Positions 34,026 to 43,962 of a stretch of DNA of 64,000 nucleotides are shown here, piece after piece. A program made the position numbers and the translations under genes. How positions within the stretch are numbered: the first letter of the stretch is position 1; the number at the start of each line of letters is the position of its first letter. The DNA is from Leucocoprinus leucothites (Eukaryota; Basidiomycota; Agaricomycetes; Agaricales; Agaricaceae), in the NCBI GenBank assembly GCA_013368445.1, contig JAACJO010000017.1, forward strand, positions 1-64,000. Direction: 5' to 3'. Below the pieces are notes generated by a model. That model saw only the letters and a list, made by a program, of their open reading frames with translations. It was not told where the DNA came from and made no database searches.

Positions 34026-37000
34026 TCTGGGGGTTCTTTTCGTACTGACGTCCGCGTCAGGTGCCAAACGAGTGCGGAGAGTGACATTGAGAGTGGGGAT
34101 ATCGCGCCAGCGGTCCGAAAAGTCATCGGGCTCGTGAGTTTCGTCGACGAATTTGTCGATGTCATCGTTGATGAGACGCGTGAGAGGAACTGATCGGCGA
34201 TCACGAGCGTGGTAAGGGATTAGTCGAAAGCCAGCAAACCGTAGTTTGGACAACGTTCCATCCATTTCTGCTAACACATAGCTCCCTCCCTTTACTCTGC
34301 GCACAACAACCATGGGACCAAAATACCGCGGCTTGGTCTTGCCGCCAATATCTCCATCATGTCGTGAGTTTCTAACCAAAACAAGCGCTCCCTCATCGAA
34401 ATTGAAATCGCGAATTAGGTTCTTGTGGGCTTCTTCAAACTGTCGGACGGACTCCCACCGAGCTTTCAAGAGACGCCGTTTAGCTTCAGCAAGATCCTCG
34501 GGCCGTTTTTGGAGCTGAATCGCACGATAGGCAACGAGATCGGCAGTGGGAAGGGGACTAGCAAGGATAGGGGCTAGATACGTTGCCTCAAAGAGGTCGA
34601 AGGGGAAGAGGGGTTCGGTGCCGTGTGCGAGGAAATAAGGTGAGTAGCCCGTTGATTTCTGAATAGTAACTCGTTCTGCCCAGAATACTGACGGTGCCAC
34701 AACCGTCCACTTAGATTCCTGGCCTTCTGCTGCCTTGACCAACGACTCCCGGACATCGCGATGACGGCGTTCCACCGGACCATTTGCGCGGGAATTGTAA
34801 GGTGAGATGCGGATGTGGTTTATGTGATATTGCTTTGATAAGTACTCAACGGCAGCAATAAACGCAGGTCCATTATCGGTGACGATTTCCTCAATGGCAC
34901 CCCAACGGCAGAGGATATCCTCGAAGACAAACGAACCTATCGTGCGGCCGTTTTCGTGACGAAGCATGCGCCATTCCGGATACGACGAAAGCGAACAGCG
35001 AGCATGAACAATGTAACGATACCCGTTGGACTTCGGCATCAGCATGGTGTCAATATAGACCTTGCGGAAGAGTGAGAGGGGCACAGGGACCGTCGGAGGT
35101 ATGTATAAATGCTGTGTGGATCGCGTCTGGCACTCATGGCAAGTTTTCAGGTACCAGCGAATATCGTCGTCGAGATATGGCCACCAGAAACGTTCAAGGA
35201 CGCGCGCTCGGGTTGTGAAGATGCCTTTATGACCGAGGTCGTCATGCGCCTGCTGTAGTAAGTCTAACCGCTTGCCCTCTTCAACAACCAACTTATGCTT
35301 CGCCCTAGAGTCCTTCTTCCACAACTTTCCATCTGCCGCAAAGAAACCTGACGCCTTTCTAATCAACTCCTTCAGTTCTTCGGCCTCCTTCCCAACTCGC
35401 ATCAACGGGTCCTTCAAAAATTTGAAGATCTTCTTCAATTCCAAGTCCTTCGCCTTCGCCTTGTCCGACCGTGGAATTGTAGTGGGGGGATGGCTTGGTG
35501 AGTTACCACTCATTACTGTGAACGCTGATGATTGATGATTGCGACCTAGATCTACTCCCAGAGCTGGTGTAGAAGCGGATGGGTGAGGAGACATATGGGG
35601 GAATGGTGTGTGAGTGCGATCCGAAGTCGGAACGGCCGTATGCTGTCTCCTGTATAGGGAATCCTCGGGAGCCGCGAGCGCGTTCAGAGCTTCAATGCCG
35701 AACGTGTTAGACGATTCGATCCACTGGGGCAGAACTGGATGGATGCCTTGAAGGTTGGATGATGGCTGTGAAGGGATCGACTCGTAGAAAAAGGAATTCG
35801 CGACGTCGATCCACTCTTCATAGTCGTCTCTATCATCTGGGTCCTCGGGTGCACTTGGGCGGCGAGAGAGACCGTCGGGACCGTGTGAGTGTCCTGGAAC
35901 ATGGCGTAGTCGAAAGTCGAAGAGTAGGATAGCTGAGATCCACCTGTTTATAGTCGCGTTGGGTTGAACATCAGGATTATTTATCATTCCTTTGATATAT
36001 TTCGCGTCGACCTCTACCACCAAATTCTTCACCCCGACAATCCAAATCCGGCAATCTTTCAACGCTCGAAACAACCCGAACAACTCCAGCTTCGCCTGTG
36101 AATACCGGCTCTCCCTTTCGGATAAGGTGAGTGATCCAAACCGTGATGGATAGCGCTTGGCATCGGCACCAATCTGGGACAGAATGTAGCCGACTGCAAT
36201 AACCGAGGTATCAACAGCCAAGATGACTTCGCGTCCACTTGCATAGTCAACAGCGCGAATCGCAGGTGAGTTCTTCGCCAACTCCTTCAACCGTTCCATA
36301 GCTAACAACTCCTCTTCTCCAAACTCAAACTCCACATCCTTCCTAGTGAGACGAACGAGGGGACGAGCGATCGTAGCATAGTCCTTGATGAAAATGCGTA
36401 TGGTCCCGACAGTACCAAGGAAACCACGAACTTCGGTGAGTGATTTGGGAATAGGCCAATCAACAACTTTCTGAACTCGAGAAGTATCAGGTAGACGGCC
36501 TTCGTATGTGCAACGATGGCCGACAACAACAGCAGAAGGGACACATATATGAGATTTCGCTGCAGAGAAGGTACCGCCAGCATGCTTAATGCGTTGGATG
36601 ACTCGGTTGACATTTTGTAGGTGTTCCCAGACAAAGCGGCGGATTCCAGGATTCTGAGGGATGGTCTCGAAGGTATCAGGGCCTAGCTCGTAGCGGGTGG
36701 GGGGTCCTTTGACAGGGACATCGTCAACAAAGGGAACGGCGATGTCAGGGATTTCATCTTGGAGAAGGAAGGTGAGATCGCCGTGCTGAATTTGCATGGA
36801 ATTCGTGTAACCCATAGGAATAGACGTCAGCCGAAGAGTGCCGAGAGGGGATTGGAAAGTGGTAAGGTCCCGAGATTCCTGTGCGAGCTCACGCTGATCA
36901 AATCCGACGAATAGATCGAATATCCCATAGCATCCACGTCCTCCAAACGACTCTGCATACTGCTCTACCATCGGCGGCAACCCAGCGTCTTTGATGACCA

Positions 37001-37640
37001 CCGCATTCAGTGGCTGCAAGTCATGCACCAACCTCAACGACTTTCCATCCTTCTTCAACACACAAAACCAACGCGAGCGATATGACGAATTTGAGGGTTC
37101 ATAAACCCCGGCGGCGATTTTCGACTTGATGATCTCAACAACCCGATCGAAGATACCTGGAGGAATTGGAATATTCCTAAGACTCCAAGGTACGTGTTCA
37201 ATAGTTGGTATCACAACGGGGTCGAAATAGTCTGACGAAAACTTCCCTTTTTCCTCCTCTGTCCATGCAAATCCCAACTCCTGTAGTTTTATAAGGTGAT
37301 GTACCAGCTTCTCTTCTTCTGGCCATAAAAATCCGTCGGTGTTGACCTGTGTTGCAGACTTGCGCTCGAGTGTATAGCGAGAGCCAGGAGTAAACTCGGG
37401 AGGATGGAAGGGAAGAATAGGAAGAGATTCAAGAGGACTGGATGGAATGCGACGAACAATACGAAAATCTTCGGGTAGTGTAGTAGCAACGGGCTTGATT
37501 CGGTGAGCGACTTTCTTGTAAGCATACGACGAAACTGTTATAGACGGCAATTGTAAAGCTGACAATGAGACTTCATAGATTTCCTTTGGATATACGAGTG
37601 GTTCGAAATGGGTAGACGTGAAGGCGATTGGCGAAATCAT
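33879..37640 (-). CDS. retrotransposon Pol: RT, RNase H, integrase
   Basis: An open frame of 1,253 codons from the first Met; the frame is also open upstream to the gag stop (37 extra codons). Reverse transcriptase: SRWFCVLKKDGKSLRLVHDL, then IFDLFVGFDQ and the active site VPFVDDV (FVDD form). RNase H: ILAVDTSVIAVGYIL, later EVDAKY, and the HVPGHSHGPDGLSRR end. Integrase: a zinc region with HDDLGHKG and CHEC, then a DDE triad in YIDTML, TDNGPAF and GPVERRHR, all intact. Together these copy the RNA into DNA in virus-like particles and insert it. The last ~49 residues are coded inside the 3' LTR. Expression is probably through -1 frameshifting from gag (see 37751-37757). Confidence 0.95.
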   Translation of the reverse strand: MISPIAFTSTHFEPLVYPKEIYEVSLSALQLPSITVSSYAYKKVAHRIKPVATTLPEDFRIVRRIPSSPLESLPILPFHPPEFTPGSRYTLERKSATQVNTDGFLWPEEEKLVHHLIKLQELGFAWTEEEKGKFSSDYFDPVVIPTIEHVPWSLRNIPIPPGIFDRVVEIIKSKIAAGVYEPSNSSYRSRWFCVLKKDGKSLRLVHDLQPLNAVVIKDAGLPPMVEQYAESFGGRGCYGIFDLFVGFDQRELAQESRDLTTFQSPLGTLRLTSIPMGYTNSMQIQHGDLTFLLQDEIPDIAVPFVDDVPVKGPPTRYELGPDTFETIPQNPGIRRFVWEHLQNVNRVIQRIKHAGGTFSAAKSHICVPSAVVVGHRCTYEGRLPDTSRVQKVVDWPIPKSLTEVRGFLGTVGTIRIFIKDYATIARPLVRLTRKDVEFEFGEEELLAMERLKELAKNSPAIRAVDYASGREVILAVDTSVIAVGYILSQIGADAKRYPSRFGSLTLSERESRYSQAKLELFGLFRALKDCRIWIVGVKNLVVEVDAKYIKGMINNPDVQPNATINRWISAILLFDFRLRHVPGHSHGPDGLSRRPSAPEDPDDRDDYEEWIDVANSFFYESIPSQPSSNLQGIHPVLPQWIESSNTFGIEALNALAAPEDSLYRRQHTAVPTSDRTHTPFPHMSPHPSASTPALGVDLGRNHQSSAFTVMSGNSPSHPPTTIPRSDKAKAKDLELKKIFKFLKDPLMRVGKEAEELKELIRKASGFFAADGKLWKKDSRAKHKLVVEEGKRLDLLQQAHDDLGHKGIFTTRARVLERFWWPYLDDDIRWYLKTCHECQTRSTQHLYIPPTVPVPLSLFRKVYIDTMLMPKSNGYRYIVHARCSLSSYPEWRMLRHENGRTIGSFVFEDILCRWGAIEEIVTDNGPAFIAAVEYLSKQYHINHIRISPYNSRANGPVERRHRDVRESLVKAAEGQESKWTVVAPSVFWAERVTIQKSTGYSPYFLAHGTEPLFPFDLFEATYLAPILASPLPTADLVAYRAIQLQKRPEDLAEAKRRLLKARWESVRQFEEAHKNLIRDFNFDEGALVLVRNSRHDGDIGGKTKPRYFGPMVVVRRVKGGSYVLAEMDGTLSKLRFAGFRLIPYHARDRRSVPLTRLINDDIDKFVDETHEPDDFSDRWRDIPTLNVTLRTRLAPDADVSTKRTPRCRDRMSRDVISPPSRVVSLLLIKFPPSSTTLCVLTDTLLPWQRTNHQS

Positions 37641-37747
37641 GTAGCAAGAAAGAGGAGATATGGAAATGGTAGGTTGTACAGCCGATATGAGTGTTCGATT
37701 GGATTGATTTAGTATATCTCCTCGACGAATAGCCGAATCATCGATGC

Positions 37748-40222
37748 TTAAAAACCCGAGGGTGCCAAGTGCGAAGGCAGGCTACGAATGCGAGGTTTAG
37801 TGGGAACAGTTATGATGGAATGGGAGTTGGGGTCGACGAGTGTGATGTGTGAGTCACCGTTGGCAAAGTGGCGAGTGTTGGCCTGAGCAAGTGCAAGGAA
37901 GGGGCGTCCAAGCAACATTTCGTATGACGTGTTATCAGCAACCTGTACTTGCAGGTAGAAGTCGCACTCGCCAATAGATACTCGAAGATTGTGTAAGAGA
38001 CCCATCGTTGTATTACAAGACTTGTTCGCTGATTCCAAAAGCATGGTCTGATCAGAGTGGATAGGAAGGCCGAGTTTCTCCCATAGGTCACGTCGAAGCC
38101 CGATAATTTGCGATCCTTCATCGAGGATAGCATTAACTTCAAGCTGACCTTCGAGTGTTACTGGAAGGGTGCGGAGCTCCATAACTGGCTTCGCAACTAC
38201 AAGATCACCGACAGGAGCTGGAGTTGACTGGATAAGGGTTGAAACTGCCTCGGCGGGTTTGTCATGTTCCTCAGCCTCTTCTACAACAGTAACTGATGCC
38301 CCGTCAACCAGAAGTTTCCTCGGGGTGACCTGCACCTTCATCAGTTTGCGAACGTCGGGTGAGATTGCATAGAGCTCTCGTTGGGTAAGTGTGACTGTAC
38401 TCTCGAGTCCTTTCTCTAACACCTTCTGTGCAGCAGCTGTGTCTTCGATCGGGGTTCTGTAGTGGAATTGGGGACCATTGGTGGATGAAGTGATGTTCGG
38501 AGGAGTGGTATTAAGCTTAGCTTGGGAAGGGAATGACTGAGGAGCAAGCGAAGAAGTGGTAGGTTTGTCCTTAGGAGTGGTAGCTGCTGCTTTTGCTGCA
38601 GAGCGTGTGGTGACACCTGGTCCGGTTTTTGGTTTAAGGGCATTCCCGACTCGTTTGCGAATATCCTCGGCACGCTTCAACGTCGTGACAGCAACGGCAT
38701 CCAAACGACGGAGCTCTTCGAGTTCGTCAACAGTCACTTCTCCGATGGTGAGTGTCTCGTGGGTATTGTCTGGGATAGTGTAGATGTATTGCTGAGAGGT
38801 AGCAGGGAATGCTTCCACAATGTTGGTGGACACCTTCTGGCCTTGAGCCTTGAGCCAGTTGTCGAGGCGTTCCTTCACGGAGCGTCCAGGTGCAACACGA
38901 TTGGTGATTAGAGTTCCATCCATCAGAACGAGACGGTTATACTCATCCCGCTTGCAGATCCCTCGAGTAATGTAGTCAGCAATGACAGGGCATGATTGGT
39001 GATAGTGGGAGGGGTCAAGACATGCGATGCACCCATAAGCGCGGCCAGGAGCACGTGGGGTAGAATTGTTGGAGGAAGGGGCTGGTGAATGATTCCCTCT
39101 AATTCCAAGTTTGTCAGCTAACTTTGAGATGAATACATCAGATACCATGAACTGCTCGAGCGAAGACATGTCGAATGTTTCGCGAGCTGGCATCACAGGT
39201 GCTGGTGTGGCAAATTGAGACTGGGGTGCATAGGAAGGGGTAGGCGACTCGAAGTGGGGCTGAGGTTGTATAGTGGGAACGGGGACAAGATTGCTAGCGG
39301 CTGCGTTGGATGAGAGGAGGAACCTGGCGGCCTCAGTGATACTTTCCATACTCCATGGTTGATGAAGAGGATGATCTGGATTCTTCAACCGGAGGCGAGA
39401 GGTAAGTTTCTCGCGGAATTTACTGTCAAATCCGTTAAGAAATATATTGTTCCTTTCTCGCAGGGAAATTTCGCCATTTGCTAGAAGCCAGTCCGAAATA
39501 GTGACAAACTGACGATAGTACTCGCCGAACTGGTAACGTGCTTGCATTGCCTGCCGAACCTGCTTATCGGCAAGAAGCTCCAGGTCCACCAGGGTATACC
39601 TCTGGTCCTCATCGGCTCCTGGGTATAAAGAGGTAATCTCCCTTTTGAAAGCCTCCCAGTCACGTCCTAGAGCTGAAGGACGACTCTTCCAGGTTTCATA
39701 GTCACGGTAGTCAAGGTATCGAAGAGTGTGCTGGATTTTCTCTGCTGGGGTGAGTCCAGAAGCATTTCCAAGATAGTCTACTTCATCGAAGAAGCGCTTC
39801 AAAGACAGGGGATGCCCGTCAAAGGTTGGAGCACCTCTATCACGAGGTCCAGGCATTGTAGGACGTGCCGGGCGAGCTGAGAGCGAGGGTGGTAGGTTCC
39901 AATTAGCTGGTCCGAGGCCGGCTCGCTGAGGAGTCTGGAATGGGTTATTAACGTCGTCCATAGCAAATGGGAATGCAGGGCGATAGCGAGGAGGTTGTCG
40001 AATTGGAGGTGGGTTTTGAAGTCCTTGGTTTTGTGGGTTTTGTTCATCACCTGCATCAGATGCCATGGGGATAGATTGTGGACTCGAAGGTGGAAGGGAA
40101 GTATTTGCGTGAGGGGACCGTAGTTGGGACAAGTGGAGAGTCGAAGACGAGGATGACGGTGGACTAGGAGGGCAAGTGAAGAAGTCGGCAGCTGTGGATA
40201 GGGAGAGCTCTGAGAGAGACAA
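37748..40222 (-). CDS. retrotransposon Gag with aspartic protease domain
   Basis: An open frame of 824 codons. A capsid-type region follows a Pro-rich N-terminus: WEAFKREITSLYPGADEDQR and LRERNNIFLNGFDSKFREKL (about residues 190-280). A zinc knuckle CIACLDPSHYHQSC fits CX2CX4HX4C. Near the C-terminus an aspartic protease carries VNAILDEGSQI (active-site Asp in DEG rather than DTG/DSG) and the later MLLGRPFLAL flap partner. The protein should build the particle and process the polyprotein. The frame ends TCG GGT TTT TAA, where the heptamer G GGT TTT is a -1 slippery site. Confidence 0.95.
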   Translation of the reverse strand: MSLSELSLSTAADFFTCPPSPPSSSSSTLHLSQLRSPHANTSLPPSSPQSIPMASDAGDEQNPQNQGLQNPPPIRQPPRYRPAFPFAMDDVNNPFQTPQRAGLGPANWNLPPSLSARPARPTMPGPRDRGAPTFDGHPLSLKRFFDEVDYLGNASGLTPAEKIQHTLRYLDYRDYETWKSRPSALGRDWEAFKREITSLYPGADEDQRYTLVDLELLADKQVRQAMQARYQFGEYYRQFVTISDWLLANGEISLRERNNIFLNGFDSKFREKLTSRLRLKNPDHPLHQPWSMESITEAARFLLSSNAAASNLVPVPTIQPQPHFESPTPSYAPQSQFATPAPVMPARETFDMSSLEQFMVSDVFISKLADKLGIRGNHSPAPSSNNSTPRAPGRAYGCIACLDPSHYHQSCPVIADYITRGICKRDEYNRLVLMDGTLITNRVAPGRSVKERLDNWLKAQGQKVSTNIVEAFPATSQQYIYTIPDNTHETLTIGEVTVDELEELRRLDAVAVTTLKRAEDIRKRVGNALKPKTGPGVTTRSAAKAAATTPKDKPTTSSLAPQSFPSQAKLNTTPPNITSSTNGPQFHYRTPIEDTAAAQKVLEKGLESTVTLTQRELYAISPDVRKLMKVQVTPRKLLVDGASVTVVEEAEEHDKPAEAVSTLIQSTPAPVGDLVVAKPVMELRTLPVTLEGQLEVNAILDEGSQIIGLRRDLWEKLGLPIHSDQTMLLESANKSCNTTMGLLHNLRVSIGECDFYLQVQVADNTSYEMLLGRPFLALAQANTRHFANGDSHITLVDPNSHSIITVPTKPRIRSLPSHLAPSGF
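37751..37757 (-). promoter_or_regulatory. putative -1 ribosomal frameshift site GGGTTTT
   Basis: Read on the minus strand, gag ends with codons TCG GGT TTT TAA. The heptamer G GGT TTT has the X XXY YYZ form, and the stop follows at once. A slip of -1 continues with TTA AGC ATC and stays open through 37 codons to the Met at 37640 and on through pol. A stimulatory pseudoknot downstream was not worked out. Confidence 0.7.
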
Positions 40223-40293
40223 GGGGTCCTGGAGGGACAGAGAGATTTCCTGGGCTAAAGAGCGATCCGTAAGGGCAGAAATGGGTCAAGAAC

Positions 40294-40311
40294 CCCTCGC
40301 GGTGGGCTCCA
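40294..40311 (-). other. primer-binding site candidate
   Basis: On the minus strand, two bases after the 5' LTR end, the sequence reads TGGAGCCCACCGCGAGGGG. It would pair with a tRNA ending in GGGCTCCA. U before CCA is the discriminator base of tRNA-Cys, so tRNA-Cys is the best guess, but no tRNA gene is in the window for comparison. Confidence 0.5.
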
Positions 40312-40313
40312 GT

Positions 40314-41281
40314 TGAAGGGAAGGTGGACTAGGTGAGTGCGGTTTAAGTTGCGAGCACGACAGCGTCCGTCTGTCGTTGGTTCTGACCCAAATAGATAGT
40401 TTGATTAATAAATGTGTTTAATGAGATTTTTAATTGATATAATAACTCAGCGCTCGTGCGACGACGTGAGACGTTGCTGAGGAGTGAAACGATGATGAGG
40501 GCAGCCGGTTTGAGTGAGAACGATGCTTAAGAAGCTCAAACTTAGAGCTAAACTGAGTCGGAGAGATGGGGTAGATTTCACTAAAGAAAAGGGAAATACA
40601 TCGTAGTATTTAAAGCTACGGTTCTACGAGTATCTACAATGCTGTAGCTGACTATAGGGAGCAGGAAGGAGCAGTTTACGAGACGATTTGTCGAGATTTT
40701 GTAAGGGAAAGCGAATTCTAAGGAATATTAGTGGTGGAGAAGTAGGTGGAGAGAAGGGTCCATGTGGCCATTTAGACCTACACTATTACATTAGGCGATG
40801 AGACGAAACGATAGCGGTTGAGCCGGAGCACGAGTGACGATTTTATTAGATTTTTAGAAGGAGAAAGAGAGGAGGAATGGAAAAGGGAATATAAAGCAAA
40901 CATTAAATATTCGGACTTCTGTCAGTTGGATGACAGATCCTAACTCGGTTGCGTTGAAGCGGAGATGCCGAATGCGAAATATGCGTAGCGAGTAATAAAA
41001 GGAAAGTGTAGAATGGAGAGAGGAAAGGGGCATCTGGAATTGAGAGAGGAAAGGGGAAAGCTGAGGGGGATAGTGGTGGTAAGCGGCGGCTACTGGGCGA
41101 GGACCGTGCAGGGGCGTCTTGATACAGTAGTCGGCTATGATTGATGATTGGTGCGTTGCCAGGGTAGTAGGGTGTCGGTTAGTACACAGAGAGTTGTCGA
41201 AGAAGGAGGAAACTTAATCAGTAGTAGAGAGACGACGCGTGACGGCGGTGATATGACGTCACGCGACATCCGATCTCTACA
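40314..41281 (-). repeat. 5' LTR of the retrotransposon
   Basis: In element sense this LTR holds the promoter. It is the same length as 33058-34025 (968 bp) and I saw no mismatch over the full length by eye. Confidence 0.95.
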
Positions 41282-41285
41282 CTAC

Positions 41286-41846
41286 TGTAGGGCGTATTAA
41301 CTCTTATCACATGTTATAATACTGGCGTCGTATGAGGCATTCTATGCGATACCGGTCGGCAACTTGTGTATCCGACTCTCCACTGATTGTTTTCTGAAAG
41401 CGGGCTCTCGTGGACGTGAGGTCCGAATACTGCGCAGATAGACCCTGATGCCTGCGCCAGCGGAGTGAGATCGTCAAATGTTGACATTGCCCGTCTAGTG
41501 ACATTGTTTATCAAGCTCAAGTGCGATCTAGAACCAGGTAGCCGTGAATATTTGAATGATGACTATTCAAAGGCATTAGTAGGAGCACTGCAATTATGAT
41601 GGCCACTACAATCTGGTATTCACGTGACGCGGCCCATTACTACTACCACTCGTAAATACAAGGATATTTGAAACGCCACAAAAACCAGTCCAGTCCAGTG
41701 CCCTCAGAGTCACTTGTCTAGCAGCCCGCAACCGCACTTGCCGGTGTCCAAGTGGCATTCATCAGCCTTGTGCCGCGGAGAGCGTGTGAGAAGGATGCTT
41801 AGTCAGCAAGGATATATAGGCGGTGGGGAGAGGAAAAGAGCCCGCA
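41286..41846. other. intergenic region right of the retrotransposon
   Basis: No gene is recognised. It holds the promoter and leader of the gene starting at 41847. A CACGTGACG motif lies at about 41,624. Confidence 0.35.
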
Positions 41847-43962
41847 ATGGCAAGCTATGTCGGACCCCGCTGGCAGACTGCGACGAACGCAGCCCCGCCA
41901 TTCTCCGGTGCGCCCCCGATACCGGCCGGGGCGAACATTCCGGCGCATCAGTGGAATGCGGGCAACTGGATCCCGAACCCGAACTTCAACCCGCAGGCCG
42001 CCCGCCCCTCGGGCCCCGTCTGGATGCCCGCCCCGGCATGGGGCCCGAACATGTTTCCCCAGTACCGCCCACCCCAGCAGCAGCAGCAGCAACAGCAACA
42101 TTTTAATCCTTACAAGCGCCAGCCTCGTCAACCCAGTGCTGAATATCTAGCTACAAAACTCTCTGATAACCCTCTCGGGCTCACAAACATGATCCCAGCG
42201 TAGGTTGTCCTCATTCTTTCATATCGTCGCTGATCATCGCTGCAGGGAAGAGCTCGCACGCCGGGAGCGTGAACAGCAAGAAAAAGAACTTGTAGAACCA
42301 GACGCATCGACGCCGTGGCTCTGGAATCCACGCGACCTCGATGCCGACGAAAGCGACGAAGAAGGCGGCCCAACCAAGAATCAGCCTGCACAAAGGAACG
42401 CCACAAATAATATCTACGCTGCTCCAACTCAAAATCAAACACCTGAAAGGCCACCATCCGTTCAAGCTCCAGAATCTTTCACTTCCAAAGGCGCCCTCCA
42501 GCCCACTTTTTCTATCAACATCGTGCGCACTCCTGAACACTATACCTCTCCCAGTCCATCGCGCGCATCCCATAGAGCAACCGCACCGGCCCAGATCTAC
42601 GCTTCTCCTGCTCGTTCGTTGAGTCGCGGGTCTTCAGTCGACACTGTCACTACACAGATGAGCCACCTGTCCACAAATAGCCTTACTCGGCACAACTCTA
42701 TGCCAGTCACCTCGACCACCTCCAACTCTGTGACCGGCCAACAGCAGTTCACTGAAGAGCCTACTCCCTTTGACGTCCTTTCTCCACTCGTATTCCCTAT
42801 GACACCCAAACCTAGCTCCTCAAGATCAACTCAGGGCCTCGGTCGTCATGCTTCTGTCCCTGCGATTGCGACCAATTTGGACACCATCCCTGAGACTGGC
42901 TCATCGGCAACCAGCTCATCTCGTGCCCATACTCCCGGTCCAGGAAATTCGTCTCGACGTAACTCCCATCAAGATGATCAGCAGCAGCAACAGCAGCAAC
43001 ATCATTCTCACTCTCGTTCCCGTCCCAGTTCTCGCCAGGCCTCTCGCTCAAATTCGACCTCTCCTTACAGTGTTCCTCACAGTAACGAGCCCTCACCTAT
43101 TTCCCCGACTTATCCTCATTCGTCCGGTCACAGTCCTCACAACGCTCATTTCCCATACTCACAACCACCATCCAAGAATCCTCTCCCACCACCGCCTGCC
43201 GAAGTGAACCCCATATTCTCTCAAATACCCAACTCCTCCGTTCCAAATACCAACGCCAACCATACCTCTCCAGGCACTTCAAGTGGCAGCTACATATACT
43301 ATCAACCGCCACCCCACACCCACACCCGTACCAAATCCCATTCCCAACAAGCACCTCCCCCTCAAACTGCGGGTACTGCCATAATACACGCTAACGGATC
43401 CAGTACTCTCACCACGCTCACTTCATCTCCACCTCGCTCACCGCCAAATCACCCCGAACGAGCACTATCTCCCGCCCACCTATTCCCTCACTCACATCAC
43501 CTACAATACCACCATCAAACCCAGAATACCCCAGATCGCCCATCCACAACCACACCTACATCCAAACCAAAACGTAAAATCTCTTACCCCTCTCATATCA
43601 ACGGATCTTCGTCTGCAGCCTCACCCTCCTCTCCTTCTCCACCTAAATCCTCTCCATCCAAATCCTCTAAAGGATATAAACGCCGTAAAGGTTTCTGGAA
43701 TCGCCGAGGTGATCATGTGACGGCTGAAGGGTATATTGTTTATGCACCGGGACATTTGGTGTATCCGAAGGATTTGGATGATTATCCGGATGGTAAGGAT
43801 GGTGGGTATAAGAATGAGAATGGGATGAAGGCTATGTGGGCTCCGAGGCCTGAGTTTTCGCCTCCGGGTGGTTATGAATCGGTGAGTGAATTAGTATCGA
43901 TTTGAAGTTTAGCTTGGACACTGAATGTTATGTTGTAGATTATTGAATGGATGGAAGTTTGA
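41847..43962 (+). CDS. Gln/Pro/Ser-rich protein with conserved C-terminal box
   Basis: Three exons (41847-42199, 42246-43881, 43939-43962) give 670 residues. The first exon encodes a Pro/Gly/Asn-rich N-terminus with a polyQ run (CAG/CAA repeats at 42,074-42,098) and NPLGLTNMIPA. After the intron comes EELARREREQQEKEL and a STPWLWNPRDLD motif, then a ~430-residue Ser/His/Pro-rich disordered region with a second Gln run. The C-terminal box (FWNRRGDHVTAEGYIVYAPG) is basic then aromatic and looks ordered. With the last intron spliced the end reads GGYESIIEWMEV; unspliced it would end SVSELVSI at 43905. The layout suggests a nuclear or RNA-associated scaffold, but I do not recognise the family. 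Confidence 0.75.

Larger units (their letters stand above)
33058..41281 (-). mobile_element. complete Ty3/gypsy-type LTR retrotransposon, 8.2 kb
   Basis: Two direct repeats of 968 bp (33058-34025 and 40314-41281) with TG...CA borders (plus-strand TGAAGG...CTCTACA) flank two long open frames on the minus strand. CTAC flanks both ends (33054-33057 and 41282-41285) as a 4-bp target duplication. By eye the LTRs show no difference. Gag with protease is 40222-37748 and Pol (RT, RNase H, integrase order) is 37640-33879. RT before integrase is the Ty3/gypsy order. Intact ORFs, identical LTRs and a kept target duplication indicate a young, possibly active copy. It sits in a gap between genes and breaks no recognised gene. 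Confidence 0.95.

Noticed and set aside
41307..41520. Overlapping ~65-codon frames right of the retrotransposon
   Set aside because: Short, no motif, and two overlapping frames on the same strand look equally open.
42074..42098. CAG/CAA run as an independent microsatellite
   Set aside because: It is in frame and codes a polyglutamine run inside a gene, mixed CAG and CAA, so it is described with that gene.
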